A DNA stretch of 64,000 bases from assembly GCA_964426675.1 (NCBI GenBank), contig CAYRRM010000005.1, positions 52,744-116,743 on the forward strand, given 5' to 3'. The position numbers and the translations under genes are program-made. The DNA comes from DYMC01 sp035406705 (GTDB lineage: Bacteria > Verrucomicrobiota > Lentisphaeria > Victivallales > GWF2-50-93). The notes below the pieces were generated by a model. It saw only the letters and a program-made list of their open reading frames with translations. It searched no databases and was not told the DNA's origin. Within the stretch, counting starts at the first letter, position 1, and every line of letters starts with the position of its first letter. Below are positions 15,531-24,828 of the stretch, piece by piece.

Positions 15531-17411
15531 ATGTTTAAAACAGGGAAAAATTTAAATCCTCTCTTATGGATAGGATCTTTGTATTTCGCTCAAGGGCTTC
15601 CTTATGTTGTAGTGATGACATTATCAGTTATCATGTATAAACGCCTTGGATTGTCAAATGCAGAAATTGCTTTTTATACGAGTTGGCTTTACCTGCCGTG
15701 GGTTATAAAACCTTTATGGAGTCCTCTAATTGAACTTTTTTCTACAAAAAGAATCTGGATATTACTGATGCAACTCATTATGGGGGCATCTTTTGCGTCA
15801 ATAGCCTTATCTCTTCATGCCAATAACTTCTTCAAATGGTCACTTATAATATTCTGGTTACTTGCTTTTAACTCTGCAACTCATGATATAGCTGCAGATG
15901 GCTTTTATATACTTGCACTTGATTCTCATAAACAGGCTTTATTTGTTGGTTTTAGGAGCACTTTTTACAGGCTTTCTATGATTGTAGGACAGGGACTTAT
16001 GGTAATGCTTGTCGGGTATTTTGAAAGCAGTTTTGAAGGAGGAGAATTTGAACTAAAAGTAAATGCAATAAAACCAGAAATCTTAAAAAAAGAAAAATGT
16101 GAAATTTCTACGTTGTTTTTATTTCCTCCATCATCAAACTCAGTTGGGAATTCGAATAAAATAAATTTCAAATTTTTTCCATCTGCGAGTATCGCAATTC
16201 CAAATTCAAAAATATCAAAAGAAGAATTCTCAAAAATACTTTATGAAGTAAAAAAAATTAACTCTTCAGATAAAAGAGATTCTGATTTAAAAACTGTGAA
16301 AATTAAAAAATATGAAGAAAATAATATAAAAAAATCTATAGAATCATTTATAAAGAAATTTTTTGCTGAGGATAAAAGAAAGTTATATAAAAATTCTGAT
16401 TTCACCGGAAATATAGGAGTTATCTTAGTTTCACTTGATTCAAAACTTGAAGCTGATAAAAAAATAGTTGTAAATTTTGATTTCAAAAAAGGAGATAAAA
16501 GTATAAAGCTAATTGAAGGGGAAAGGCACGAGTTTACTTCGGAAAATTGTTCAAAACCGCATGCTTTATTATTTCAATTAGATCCAAATCTTAATGGAGA
16601 AAGTTCAGCGACTTTTTTCTTGCGTTTTGGAAATGTGAAATTAGCATGGTCCATTATTTTCGTATTACTCTCTCTACTTTTTTTTATATTTTTTATTTAT
16701 CATTTGTTTTTACTGCCCAAACCAGTTAATGATATTTCATCATTAACCTCATTTTTTAAAACCTTTTCTGGTTTTTTTTCTCCATTCTTAAGTTTTTTTA
16801 AAAAGGACAATATTTTACCTGCAATTTCTTTCTTATTACTATATCGTCTTGGCGAGGCTCAACTCGTCAAACTTAGTTCCCCATTTTTACTCGATGCAAA
16901 AACTAATGGGGGACTTTCTCTCAGTACTGGTGCCCTGGGATTTGTGTATGGAACCATGGGCGTTTTTCTTTTGACTATAGGGGGAATAATTGGGGGAATT
17001 ATGGTCGCTCGTCATGGATTGAAAAAGTGGATGTTTCCAATGGCTATAGCAATAAATCTTCCCAATATAGTATATGTATATCTGGCTTATTATCAACCGG
17101 AAAAACTATCTATTATTACTGCACTTGTAGGAATAGAACAGTTTGGTTATGGATTTGGTTTTGCAGCCTATATGCTTTTTATGGTTTATTATGCTGGTAA
17201 TAGTGATTTTAAGACGACTCATTATGCTATTATGACTGGTTTTATGGCTTTAGGGATGATGTTACCAGGAATGTGGAGTGGTTGGTTACAGGAACTTATT
17301 GGCTATAAGAACTTTTTCATATGGGTTTGTATTTCAACTATACCTGGTTTTCTGATTATTCCATTTCTAAAAATTGATCCCCAATTTGGTATAAAAATGG
17401 AAAAAAAATGA
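15531..17411 (+). CDS. AmpG-like (PAT family) MFS transporter with a large inserted soluble domain
   Basis: 626 residues against about 420-490 for typical AmpG/PAT transporters. The N-terminus is family-like (LYFAQGLPYVVVMTLSVIMY, YTSWLYLPWVIKPLWSP, SATHDIAADGFYILAL). After about residue 166 a soluble, Lys/Ser/Asn-rich stretch of about 200 residues interrupts the membrane part, and helices resume near 370 and continue to the C-terminus (KTNGGLSLSTGALGFVYGT). Known relatives import muropeptides or acetyl-CoA; substrate here is unknown. The stop overlaps the next start (ATGA), so the two are coupled. The start lies in a T-rich stretch with no ribosome site. Confidence 0.82.
   Translation: MFKTGKNLNPLLWIGSLYFAQGLPYVVVMTLSVIMYKRLGLSNAEIAFYTSWLYLPWVIKPLWSPLIELFSTKRIWILLMQLIMGASFASIALSLHANNFFKWSLIIFWLLAFNSATHDIAADGFYILALDSHKQALFVGFRSTFYRLSMIVGQGLMVMLVGYFESSFEGGEFELKVNAIKPEILKKEKCEISTLFLFPPSSNSVGNSNKINFKFFPSASIAIPNSKISKEEFSKILYEVKKINSSDKRDSDLKTVKIKKYEENNIKKSIESFIKKFFAEDKRKLYKNSDFTGNIGVILVSLDSKLEADKKIVVNFDFKKGDKSIKLIEGERHEFTSENCSKPHALLFQLDPNLNGESSATFFLRFGNVKLAWSIIFVLLSLLFFIFFIYHLFLLPKPVNDISSLTSFFKTFSGFFSPFLSFFKKDNILPAISFLLLYRLGEAQLVKLSSPFLLDAKTNGGLSLSTGALGFVYGTMGVFLLTIGGIIGGIMVARHGLKKWMFPMAIAINLPNIVYVYLAYYQPEKLSIITALVGIEQFGYGFGFAAYMLFMVYYAGNSDFKTTHYAIMTGFMALGMMLPGMWSGWLQELIGYKNFFIWVCISTIPGFLIIPFLKIDPQFGIKMEKK
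16185..16195. repeat. GCGA-N3-TCGC palindrome, copy 6 (variant spacer)
   Basis: Spacer GTA, the only spacer containing G or C; flanks T and A. In the inserted domain of the MFS gene, coding Ala-Ser-Ile-Ala. Confidence 0.85.
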
Positions 17412-19243
17412 GCTTTGAATATAAAAATAGGAAGTCTATTTCCTCTTTGGAATTTTACAAAAAAATAATTATCTCATTTATACGAAATATTAGCTATTAC
17501 TCTCTTAGTTTTTTTTATCAATATAGATTTTATGTAAAAAATATTATCTCGTCATTTTTGAAAGATTTCTTTTATTTCAAGGAGTTATTTAAGAATGTCC
17601 TTAAATATTCTTTTTGTTATATTTTCATCTTTTCTATTTCTGCAGATGATGAGGTAATTTCTCCTTCTTTCTTCGAATCTGAACTAGGTTACTTAGTTGC
17701 TTCAGAGGATACATCAGTTCTACCATCTTTTAAAAAAATATTTGTCTTACAAAATCAAATTTTAGAAATCTATGATGAGGGGAAAGAGGATATAATATTA
17801 ATAGCCCCCTTGAAAAAAGAAGATATTTTATGCAGACTTCTAAAGGAGAAGAAATTTATTTCAATGACAGAAAAAATTAATGATGAAAGGACACTCCTCT
17901 TTCGAGGACCTATTGAGCTTGAAACTGTTCAAGTTGAAATAAAAAAATCAGAAGAATTGCCAATAAAAGAGATTATTGATGACGACTATATTGTATTAAA
18001 GAAGCATGGAGAAAATATAATAAGAATTAGATTGTCAAAAAAAGATAATAGATTCTATTTTTCAAAAGAAAGTAAATTTGCGAAATTCGCAAAAGAACAA
18101 AAGAAAAAAGGGCTCGTTTTTTATAATTCAAAATGGCTTAAAGAATCTGATGTAATAGATTTTATTGAGAAAAAAAAAGAAGAAGAAATAAAACTTGCTC
18201 AAAAAAAGAAAAACATAATAAATGGTGCTTTATTGGGCTACGTAATTTTCTCAGATGGAAAAATTTTATCTGGAAAGATGACAGGGCAAGATAATAGTGG
18301 TATAATTTTTGAGAGCGGAGAGAATGCAGAGTTCATAAAATTTGAACAGTTGGCTGATATGAGCCTTCCGGATATAATTGCAGCGGGAAAAATATTTACA
18401 GTGAAACAAGTTCTTGAAAAAATCAATAATATTGGTTTAGATACGGCAGGAATGATAAAGAAAAATTGCGATTATGCTCTGGAGGAATTGGAAGAGTTCC
18501 CAGTATCGGCATCAGAAAATTATAAAAAAGAAAAGACAAAACTTGCAAAAATTGCAATCTCTCATATTGCAGAAATTAGAGATTTATTGATTAAAAATAA
18601 TTTATCTATGTATAATTACAAAATATTTCCTGATAAGTTTTTAGAATGGCAAATTAATAATGGAAATATTTTGTTAGGTGATTCATGGATAAAAGCGGAA
18701 CAAAAATGTATCCGATGTGATGGCTCCGGAATAATTAAATGTGTCATTTGTAGTAGTAAGGGAAGAATAACAGAAAAATGCCCTTATTGTGACAACGGCA
18801 AGGTGAAGTGTTCTATATGCGGCGGAGAGGGGTGGAAAACGTGCACGGTTTGTAATGGTAATGGTGGGTTTTTGCGTAGATGCTCAAGGTGTGGAGGCTC
18901 AGGGTATATTTCGAGGTTTTTAAATAGACCATGGTTAGATGATATAAAAGTGATAGATGGAAAAGTTATCATCAGATACAGAAGATATCCTTTTTGTTAT
19001 TATGAAACGATTCAGTTTTGTCCAGATTGCAATGGAAGTGGGAAGATAAAGATAATATGTTCTACTTGTGGAGGTTCCGGCAGATTATCTTGCCCTCTTA
19101 CTGAAAAGTGTAAATTTTGTAATGGTCAAGGATTTCTTATTAAAATATGTCCTGAGTGTAATGGAAGTGGTATAGTGAAATGCCCTGATTGTAGTGGTAA
19201 AGGTTTTATAGGAGAAGAACAAAAACCGCCTATTTCAAATTAA
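17408..19243 (+). CDS. Large protein with eleven DnaJ-type CxxCxGxG-like zinc motifs
   Basis: 611 residues; not recognised as a whole. The first 80 or so residues are hydrophobic and aromatic, with a signal-like segment (YSFCYIFIFSISADDE); a TTG start at 17558 would give a shorter, signal-peptide-like N-terminus, but the ATGA overlap with the transporter favours 17408. The middle (about 90-420) is charged, with one short domain around DGKILSGKMTGQDNSGI. Residues 433-600 hold eleven CxxC-type repeats such as CDGSG, CGGEG, CNGNG and CNGSG units, like a multiplied DnaJ cysteine-rich domain but with no J domain. It may bind several zinc ions and unfolded or partner proteins. Confidence 0.8.
   Translation: MSFEYKNRKSISSLEFYKKIIISFIRNISYYSLSFFYQYRFYVKNIISSFLKDFFYFKELFKNVLKYSFCYIFIFSISADDEVISPSFFESELGYLVASEDTSVLPSFKKIFVLQNQILEIYDEGKEDIILIAPLKKEDILCRLLKEKKFISMTEKINDERTLLFRGPIELETVQVEIKKSEELPIKEIIDDDYIVLKKHGENIIRIRLSKKDNRFYFSKESKFAKFAKEQKKKGLVFYNSKWLKESDVIDFIEKKKEEEIKLAQKKKNIINGALLGYVIFSDGKILSGKMTGQDNSGIIFESGENAEFIKFEQLADMSLPDIIAAGKIFTVKQVLEKINNIGLDTAGMIKKNCDYALEELEEFPVSASENYKKEKTKLAKIAISHIAEIRDLLIKNNLSMYNYKIFPDKFLEWQINNGNILLGDSWIKAEQKCIRCDGSGIIKCVICSSKGRITEKCPYCDNGKVKCSICGGEGWKTCTVCNGNGGFLRRCSRCGGSGYISRFLNRPWLDDIKVIDGKVIIRYRRYPFCYYETIQFCPDCNGSGKIKIICSTCGGSGRLSCPLTEKCKFCNGQGFLIKICPECNGSGIVKCPDCSGKGFIGEEQKPPISN
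18080..18090. repeat. GCGA-N3-TCGC palindrome, copy 7
   Basis: Spacer AAT, flanks T and A; in the zinc-motif gene, coding Ala-Lys-Phe-Ala. Confidence 0.9.
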
Positions 19244-19272
19244 TTTAAGTTGTTAGGCGCTTTTATTTTTTA
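19227..19272 (+). terminator. Intrinsic terminator after the zinc-motif gene
   Basis: CGCCTA (19227-19232) pairs with TAGGCG (19254-19259) around a 21-base A/T-rich loop and is followed by a T-rich run to 19272. The left arm lies inside the last codons. This should end the MFS/zinc-protein transcript. Confidence 0.55.
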
Positions 19273-19657
19273 ATACATTTAAAAGTCTTATTGATAAGAG
19301 AAAAAGAAGATTTAATTATAAAAAAGTAAGCTAAAAATAAGAAAAACTCATATTTTTATAACAAAATTATAAAAAAATTAAAAAAAATAGAAAATTATAC
19401 CTGACTTTTAGATCTAACAATCATATTATAAATAACTGTTCTAAAAAGTTATTATCCTTTCTATGGAATGACCTTTATTAAGGATGGATTCTATTCAACT
19501 ATTATAGAAGGACGGAAAAATGGTCAATTGATTAATATTATGGCATCTAATTTAAAACCACGAGGATACGCAAAAAGTTTGCCATTTTTAAATCTTGATT
19601 TTTGTGATTCAAAAAGGTAAATTGATTAAATTATTGATTTTTAATAATTGATTTAAA
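19244..19657. other. Intergenic region with a possible small gene remnant
   Basis: 414 bases. The left part completes the terminator; the middle is very A/T-rich. The right part (19468-19620) holds a 50-codon frame starting MTFIKDGFYSTIIEGRKNGQ and ending at TAA, just before the G+C-richer propeller gene. It has no ribosome site and matches nothing I know; it could be the tail of a lost gene that arrived with its neighbour. Confidence 0.35.
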
Positions 19658-20935
19658 ATGAAAATACATAATAAATTCCCAAGATATCTTGATTTTAATC
19701 CAAAAGTTCCAGTATGGTGCGTAACACCAAGTCGGCCTGCATGTATTCACCGTTTTTTTGATACTTCGCCTATAAGCCCATCAGGCCGCTATCTCGCAGT
19801 ATTTCAATTACCATTTGAAAACCGTCAACCGAGACCAGGAGAAGAGGGGAATATCTGTGTTATTGACTTAGAAACAGGAAAAGATTGGATTGTAGCAAAA
19901 AGCAGTGGTTGGGAACCACAAATGGGGGCTAACATCAACTGGGGAGCATCTGATGATACAATATTTTTTAATGATGTAAATAGTTCTACCTGGCAGCCTT
20001 TTGCCTGGAAGCTTAATCCTTTTTCAGGAAAGAAAGAACGTATGGAAGGAACCGTCTATCATGCATCACCCGATGGGCGCTGGCTGATCTCAGCAAATAT
20101 GACAACTATGCGTAGGACCCAACCGGGATATGGAGTATGTATTCCTTTAGAGAAAATGCGACGCAACATTGGTTCGGCTGAGGATGATGGTTTTACTTTA
20201 ACTGATACAGAGACTGGAAAATCACGATTATTTGCATCAATTGCCGATTTGATAAAAAAAGCAAATCCACCAGTTTTAATTGAAGATCCTGAAAAACAGG
20301 AGATATATGGTTTTCATAGTAAATTCAATCCTCAAAGTAATCGTCTTATGCTCAGTTTACGTTGGTTTCCTGCTACAGAAGAACCTCGCTGGAATATGTT
20401 TGCTATTGATCATTCGGCAGTTCACTTTGCCTGGATTACAGTAGAAATTACGGGAGAAAAGAAACATTGTGCTATCGGACCTGAACAATGGAAAAAAGGT
20501 GGTCATCATGCTACATGGTTTCCTGATGGCAAGCAAATATCAATGAATTTGAATATTGATGGTGATGGATTGCGTTTTGTTAAAGTAAATGCGGATGGGA
20601 GCGGTTTGCAAAAAATTCTTGATGAAACACCCGGATCAGGACATCCAACTATTCACCCTGATGGAAGACACCTCCTTACCGATACGTATACCTTTGAGAA
20701 AACTGCATTTGGAGACGGAACAATTCCTTTACGCTGGATTAATCTTAGCAATGGAAAAGAAGAGGTAATTGTGCGGATCAATACTAACCAACCATGTAAG
20801 GATGGGGTAATGCGTGTAGATCCACATCCTGCATGGGATCGCACGTGGCGGTACATTACATTCAACGCTTTTGTCGGTGGAACTCGGCGTGTTTTTATAG
20901 CGGATATGAAAGAACTCCTTATTAAAAAAACTTGA
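19658..20935 (+). CDS. Beta-propeller protein, oligogalacturonate-lyase-like
   Basis: 425 residues, no signal peptide. Repeated blades carry TolB/PD40-type motifs: SPISPSGRYLAVFQL, YHASPDGRWLISANM, ATWFPDGKQISMNLN, HPTIHPDGRHLLTDT and HPAWDRTWRYITFNAF. This pattern and the histidines resemble family 22 oligogalacturonate lyases and related proteins of Lentisphaerae-type bacteria; whether it is a lyase is not shown. Base composition differs from the surroundings: one line I counted (20041-20100) is 50% G+C, and CGC/CGT/GGC codons are used freely. The ATG follows an A/T-rich stretch with no ribosome site. It stands alone, which with the composition suggests later arrival. Confidence 0.78.
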   Translation: MKIHNKFPRYLDFNPKVPVWCVTPSRPACIHRFFDTSPISPSGRYLAVFQLPFENRQPRPGEEGNICVIDLETGKDWIVAKSSGWEPQMGANINWGASDDTIFFNDVNSSTWQPFAWKLNPFSGKKERMEGTVYHASPDGRWLISANMTTMRRTQPGYGVCIPLEKMRRNIGSAEDDGFTLTDTETGKSRLFASIADLIKKANPPVLIEDPEKQEIYGFHSKFNPQSNRLMLSLRWFPATEEPRWNMFAIDHSAVHFAWITVEITGEKKHCAIGPEQWKKGGHHATWFPDGKQISMNLNIDGDGLRFVKVNADGSGLQKILDETPGSGHPTIHPDGRHLLTDTYTFEKTAFGDGTIPLRWINLSNGKEEVIVRINTNQPCKDGVMRVDPHPAWDRTWRYITFNAFVGGTRRVFIADMKELLIKKT

Positions 20936-21144
20936 GTTAAACAAATTAATATATTTACTTTTATGTTATTTTTTATAAATAATCCTTCTCTTTCTTAATT
21001 TAGTAAAATTAGAAAAATTTTGACGAAAGGATGATGGAAGGTTGATTTCTCAATGTTTGGAAAGAGAAGTACTAATAATAAAATAAAATATAGTGTAGGT
21101 GCTTTTATTTCGTCACCATGTTATAGGTTGTAGAAATCTGAATT

Positions 21145-21891
21145 TTAAAAAGATATTTGGATTGCCTCTTCAATGGAAAATTTATTTTCATAAAGAGCCT
21201 TACCGATTATCACAGCCTCGAGGTTATCTGGAGTATTTTTAAATAATTTTTTTATATCCTGCAGAGATGATATTCCGCCAGATGATATAAATTTCAGATA
21301 TGGGAATTGTTTTGATAAGTTTTTAATTGCATTAATATTCGGTCCACATAGCATGCCATCGGTGAGAATATCTGTATAAATAATTCTTTTTATTCCGGCA
21401 TCTGCGATTTTCGCAATTAATTCATATGTGTTGATACCTGTGTTTTTTGTCCATCCATGTATTGCCACTTTCTCATTTTTTGCATCTATTCCTGCAACAA
21501 TTTTTTCTGTTCCATATTTTTTTACAAAATCTGCGGTTTTTTCAGGTGTTTCACATATACTTGTTCCGAGTATCACCCTTGAAACACCAATTTTTAATAG
21601 TTTTTCTACATCCTGTTCTGTTCTTATTCCCCCTCCGACTTCAATTTTTGCATTAATGGAATTTGCAATTTTTTCAATTATTTTTAGATTTACAGGAAAT
21701 CCTTGCTTCGCGCCATCTAGATCAACAATGTGTATGAAATCTATCCCTGATATATCCCATTTTTTTGCAATCGCAAGAGGATCTTGGTTATATATTTTTT
21801 CTTTCTGATAATCTCCCTGGAGGAGCCTTACGCAACATCCATTTTTTATATCTATTGCTGGAATAATTTTGTGTTTAGTTTGTTGTGTCAT
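21145..21891 (-). CDS. hisA: ProFAR isomerase HisA (histidine biosynthesis)
   Basis: HisA isomerises ProFAR to PRFAR by an Amadori rearrangement. 248 residues, a (beta/alpha)8 barrel. It starts KIIPAIDIKNGCCVRLLQGD with the first catalytic Asp, then DGAKQGFPVN, EVGGGIRTEQDVEKLL, and TDILTDGMLCGPN with the second catalytic Asp, and ends with a phosphate site ISSGGISSLQDI. The family is close to HisF, but the QGD and GGGIR motifs fit HisA. Its start overlaps the end of hisH by 17 bases. One GCGA-N3-TCGC site codes ELIAKIADAG. Confidence 0.94.
   Translation of the reverse strand: MTQQTKHKIIPAIDIKNGCCVRLLQGDYQKEKIYNQDPLAIAKKWDISGIDFIHIVDLDGAKQGFPVNLKIIEKIANSINAKIEVGGGIRTEQDVEKLLKIGVSRVILGTSICETPEKTADFVKKYGTEKIVAGIDAKNEKVAIHGWTKNTGINTYELIAKIADAGIKRIIYTDILTDGMLCGPNINAIKNLSKQFPYLKFISSGGISSLQDIKKLFKNTPDNLEAVIIGKALYENKFSIEEAIQISF
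21404..21414. repeat. GCGA-N3-TCGC palindrome, copy 8
   Basis: Spacer TTT on plus, flanks T and A; in hisA, sense codes Ala-Lys-Ile-Ala. Confidence 0.9.
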
Positions 21892-22513
21892 TTTTTGTTT
21901 TAATTTTTTTCGCTAATTCTACAAAATTTTTTAATATCTGTAATCCTGCTTGTTGACTTTTTTCTGGATGAAATTGAGTGGCAAAAATATTTTCATAGTA
22001 AATTACAGATGGGAAGCTCTCCCCATATTCTGTGACTCCTGCTACAATCCTTTCATCCTGGGGTTTTACGAAAAAAGAATGGACAAAATAGAAATAAGAA
22101 GGATTTTTGATACCATGGAAATATGGAGAATCTTTTTTAAAATTAACGCAGTTCCAGCCTATTTGTGGAACTTTCAGGGATGTCGTTTTAAATTTAACGA
22201 CTTTTCCATTGAAAATTGACAACCCTTTTTGTCCTGGAGCTTCATCACTTTCATCCATTAGTAGTTGCATTCCAAGACATATACCGAAGAAAAGTTTACC
22301 TTTTTGAATTGAGGTTTTTATAGGTTCCTCAAGTTTATAATTTCTTATATTTGATATTCCCTTGCCAAAATTACCAACACCTGGTAAGACAATTGCCGAA
22401 GCATTTTTTATATCTTCTGGTTTTGAAGTTATTGTTATCTCTGCACCAACTGCGCGAAAAGCTTTTTCCACGCTGAATAGATTTCCCATTCCATAATCAA
22501 TTAAGTATATCAT
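21875..22513 (-). CDS. hisH: Imidazole glycerol phosphate synthase glutaminase subunit HisH
   Basis: Class I glutamine amidotransferase that supplies ammonia to HisF. 212 residues. The N-terminus IDYGMGNLFSVEKAF, the nucleophile elbow FFGICLGMQLLM (Cys near residue 80) and the His/Glu pair in ATQFHPEKSQQ complete the triad. IVLPGVGNFG is the oxyanion-strand motif. It overlaps hisA by 17 bases. The partner hisF is not in this window, although hisA and hisH are usually next to it. Confidence 0.95.
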   Translation of the reverse strand: MIYLIDYGMGNLFSVEKAFRAVGAEITITSKPEDIKNASAIVLPGVGNFGKGISNIRNYKLEEPIKTSIQKGKLFFGICLGMQLLMDESDEAPGQKGLSIFNGKVVKFKTTSLKVPQIGWNCVNFKKDSPYFHGIKNPSYFYFVHSFFVKPQDERIVAGVTEYGESFPSVIYYENIFATQFHPEKSQQAGLQILKNFVELAKKIKTKNDTTN

Positions 22514-22579
22514 AGATATTTTTTCTAATTTTTTATTTTTTTATTTTCTGTATGAAATATATTTCATAGTGGATGCCAT

Positions 22580-23254
22580 TTACAAATTAGAACATTGATT
22601 TTCACTATATTTTTTAAAGGCTGTTATGGCTGAAGAGATGAAAATTTTTATTTTTTCTTTATCTTTTTTTCCTTTTGATATTTCAAGCCCGCTACTGGCA
22701 TCAACTCCATCAGGAGAAACAAATTGTATAGCATTTGAAATATTTTGGTGATTTAAACCGCCCGCTAATATAAGAGGCAAGTTAAACTCTTCCTTTATTT
22801 TTTTTGCTTCTTGCCAGTCTGATAAACGGCCTGTTCCACCTATTGCTCTCGGGTCAAAAGAATCATAATGCAAAGCTTCTATTCCGTTGAGATTATGCGG
22901 TTTTTGAGAATGCGCATTAAATGAAATCCACAATTTTATATCTGGGAAATTTTCTTTTATTAAAGAAATATATGAAAAATTGATAGATTCGTGTGAATGT
23001 ATTTGCAAAGTATTTGCACCTGCTAATATGTAATCTTTTATAAGAGAAATATCAGGAGAAACTAAAACGGCAACGAATCGTGCGGTTCTAAAATTATTTT
23101 TGCATTCATTTATGATTTTAGTAAGGCTTTCAGGAGAAATAAACCTTGGGCTTTTAGAATACCCTACAAAACCAATAGCATTAGCCCCATTTTCAAGGCA
23201 AAAAATAGAATCTTCTATATTTGTGATGCCACATATTTTTATTAATGGGTACAT
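22580..23254 (-). CDS. trpF: Phosphoribosylanthranilate isomerase (tryptophan biosynthesis)
   Basis: TrpF converts PRA to CdRP by an Amadori rearrangement. 224 residues. The N-terminal KICGITNIEDS has the catalytic Cys; FVGYSKSPRFISPE, the RFVAVLVSPD strand, LILAGGLNHQNI and DGVDASSGLEISKGKKD (with the catalytic Asp) are typical. It lies 66 bases upstream of hisH on the same strand, so it may share a transcript with hisHA. Its start is 39 bases from the first possible start of the divergent phosphatase gene. No other trp gene is present here. Confidence 0.94.
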   Translation of the reverse strand: MYPLIKICGITNIEDSIFCLENGANAIGFVGYSKSPRFISPESLTKIINECKNNFRTARFVAVLVSPDISLIKDYILAGANTLQIHSHESINFSYISLIKENFPDIKLWISFNAHSQKPHNLNGIEALHYDSFDPRAIGGTGRLSDWQEAKKIKEEFNLPLILAGGLNHQNISNAIQFVSPDGVDASSGLEISKGKKDKEKIKIFISSAITAFKKYSENQCSNL

Positions 23255-23293
23255 TCTTTTTATGGAAATTTGTTTTTTATGTTGTAAAATTTA

Positions 23294-24766
23294 TTGAATG
23301 AACGATATTACATCTTAGTTCAAAAAAAACAAGTATCACTTGATATGATTATAGAAAAATTTGCATCTATATTACTTTCCTTGATATCTTTTGTACTGGC
23401 ATTATATGCTATTCTCCAAAAAAAACGGGTTAACTCCTTGAAAACAGCATATAATGAGCAAATACATAAAAATAAGGAAATAGAAAATTTTTTAACGGTC
23501 TTATCCAAGAGTATCGGGACCTCTGATGATATCGAATCAGCTCTGAATGATACCGCAAGGTATGTTGCCAACCTTATTGGAGTAAAATCATTGTGTATAT
23601 TTACACTTCAGGAAGATGGTTATCTTAAAGCAACAGGTATTTCGGGAGCATTTCCACCATTGCAGAAATCAACAGGATATGTCTTAACAAAACCTAAATA
23701 TATTCTTGAGTCATTGAGAAGAGAAAAAATAAAGATTGGTGAGGGGATTATTGGAGAAATTGCTTCAACTAAGAAGCCTCTTTTCATCCCTGATGCCGCA
23801 AATGATGATAGAATCAAAAAACTTGGAACAATAATAAAAATTGATGGAATAGTAGCTGCCCCAATGATAAAAGAAGGTAAAGTTACTGGTGTAATCTGTG
23901 GGATAAACAATAGGAGAGATGGTGTTAAAATATCTCCTGAACAGTTTGCAACATTAAAATTTATTGCTTCTCAAGTTATCCTCGCTCAGGATATCATAAA
24001 TGTTTACTCGAATATGAGCAAACAGCAGAGAATAAAACAGGAAATAGAATTTGCAAAACAACTTCAAAATTCCCTTCTTCCCAATGAATTTCCTTCAAAT
24101 GATGTTTTTTATCTTCATGGATTTACGAAATCTGCAAAGGAAGTTAGTGGCGATTTTTATGATTTCGTAAATGTTGGCGATAAAACCTTAATTGTAGTAG
24201 GCGATGCATGTGGAAAAGGAATTCCAGCATGTATGCTTATGGCAATGACTAGAAGTTTTATTCGGGCAGAAACAGAGAGGTTTATATCGTTAAATAACCT
24301 TTTAGTGGAATTAAACAAAAATCTATATAGAGATACCTCTGATGAGAGATTTGTTACACTCGCTTGTTGTCTGATTGATAAAACAAATAAGACAGTTGAA
24401 CTTGCGAGAGCCGGTCATACTGAATTTTTTATTCACGTACCTAATCATAAATTACGGAAGATTTGCCCAGAGGGTAGTGCTTTAGGATTGTTGCCTCCAG
24501 AATTGGCCGGCGACTTTGATACAATACAATTCTACATACAAAACGATATGAATATACTTATCTTTACGGATGGTATAACTGAGGCTCTCGATAGTACAGA
24601 TCAGGAGTATGGTTATTCGAGACTTGAAAAACTATTTATCCAATCTTGTGAAGCATCCTTTAGTCCAGGACATATAGTAGAAAGCATAATAAGTTCAGTT
24701 GATGCTTTTACCGGTAATACTCCTCAAAGTGATGATCAAACTCTTGTTTGTATAAAATTTAAATGA
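23294..24766 (+). CDS. GAF-domain PP2C/SpoIIE-type serine phosphatase with membrane anchor
   Basis: 490 residues. One hydrophobic helix at about 18-42 (SILLSLISFVLALYAI) is followed by a short coiled coil, a GAF domain (about 60-235; KPLFIPDAANDDRIKKLG and GVICGINNR) and a SpoIIE-type phosphatase (about 250-490) with SGDFYDFVNVGDKTLIVVGD, GKGIPACMLMA, RAGHTEFF, SALGLLP and FTDGITEA. Such proteins usually dephosphorylate anti-sigma-factor antagonists in partner-switching systems; no partner is next to it. An ATG at 23345 would give a shorter N-terminus with the helix at its very start. Neither start has a ribosome site; TAAAAT lies just before 23294. Confidence 0.9.
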   Translation: MNERYYILVQKKQVSLDMIIEKFASILLSLISFVLALYAILQKKRVNSLKTAYNEQIHKNKEIENFLTVLSKSIGTSDDIESALNDTARYVANLIGVKSLCIFTLQEDGYLKATGISGAFPPLQKSTGYVLTKPKYILESLRREKIKIGEGIIGEIASTKKPLFIPDAANDDRIKKLGTIIKIDGIVAAPMIKEGKVTGVICGINNRRDGVKISPEQFATLKFIASQVILAQDIINVYSNMSKQQRIKQEIEFAKQLQNSLLPNEFPSNDVFYLHGFTKSAKEVSGDFYDFVNVGDKTLIVVGDACGKGIPACMLMAMTRSFIRAETERFISLNNLLVELNKNLYRDTSDERFVTLACCLIDKTNKTVELARAGHTEFFIHVPNHKLRKICPEGSALGLLPPELAGDFDTIQFYIQNDMNILIFTDGITEALDSTDQEYGYSRLEKLFIQSCEASFSPGHIVESIISSVDAFTGNTPQSDDQTLVCIKFK

Positions 24767-24828
24767 GCTTTGAAATTCTTCTTTAAAATATAGAAAAAAA
24801 GATGGTTAAGTAATAAAAACTTTTTAAA

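Noticed and set aside
21098..21116. GGTG/CACC dyad between the propeller gene and hisA as terminator
   Set aside because: Only four pairs close the stem, the longer arms mismatch and there is no following T-run.
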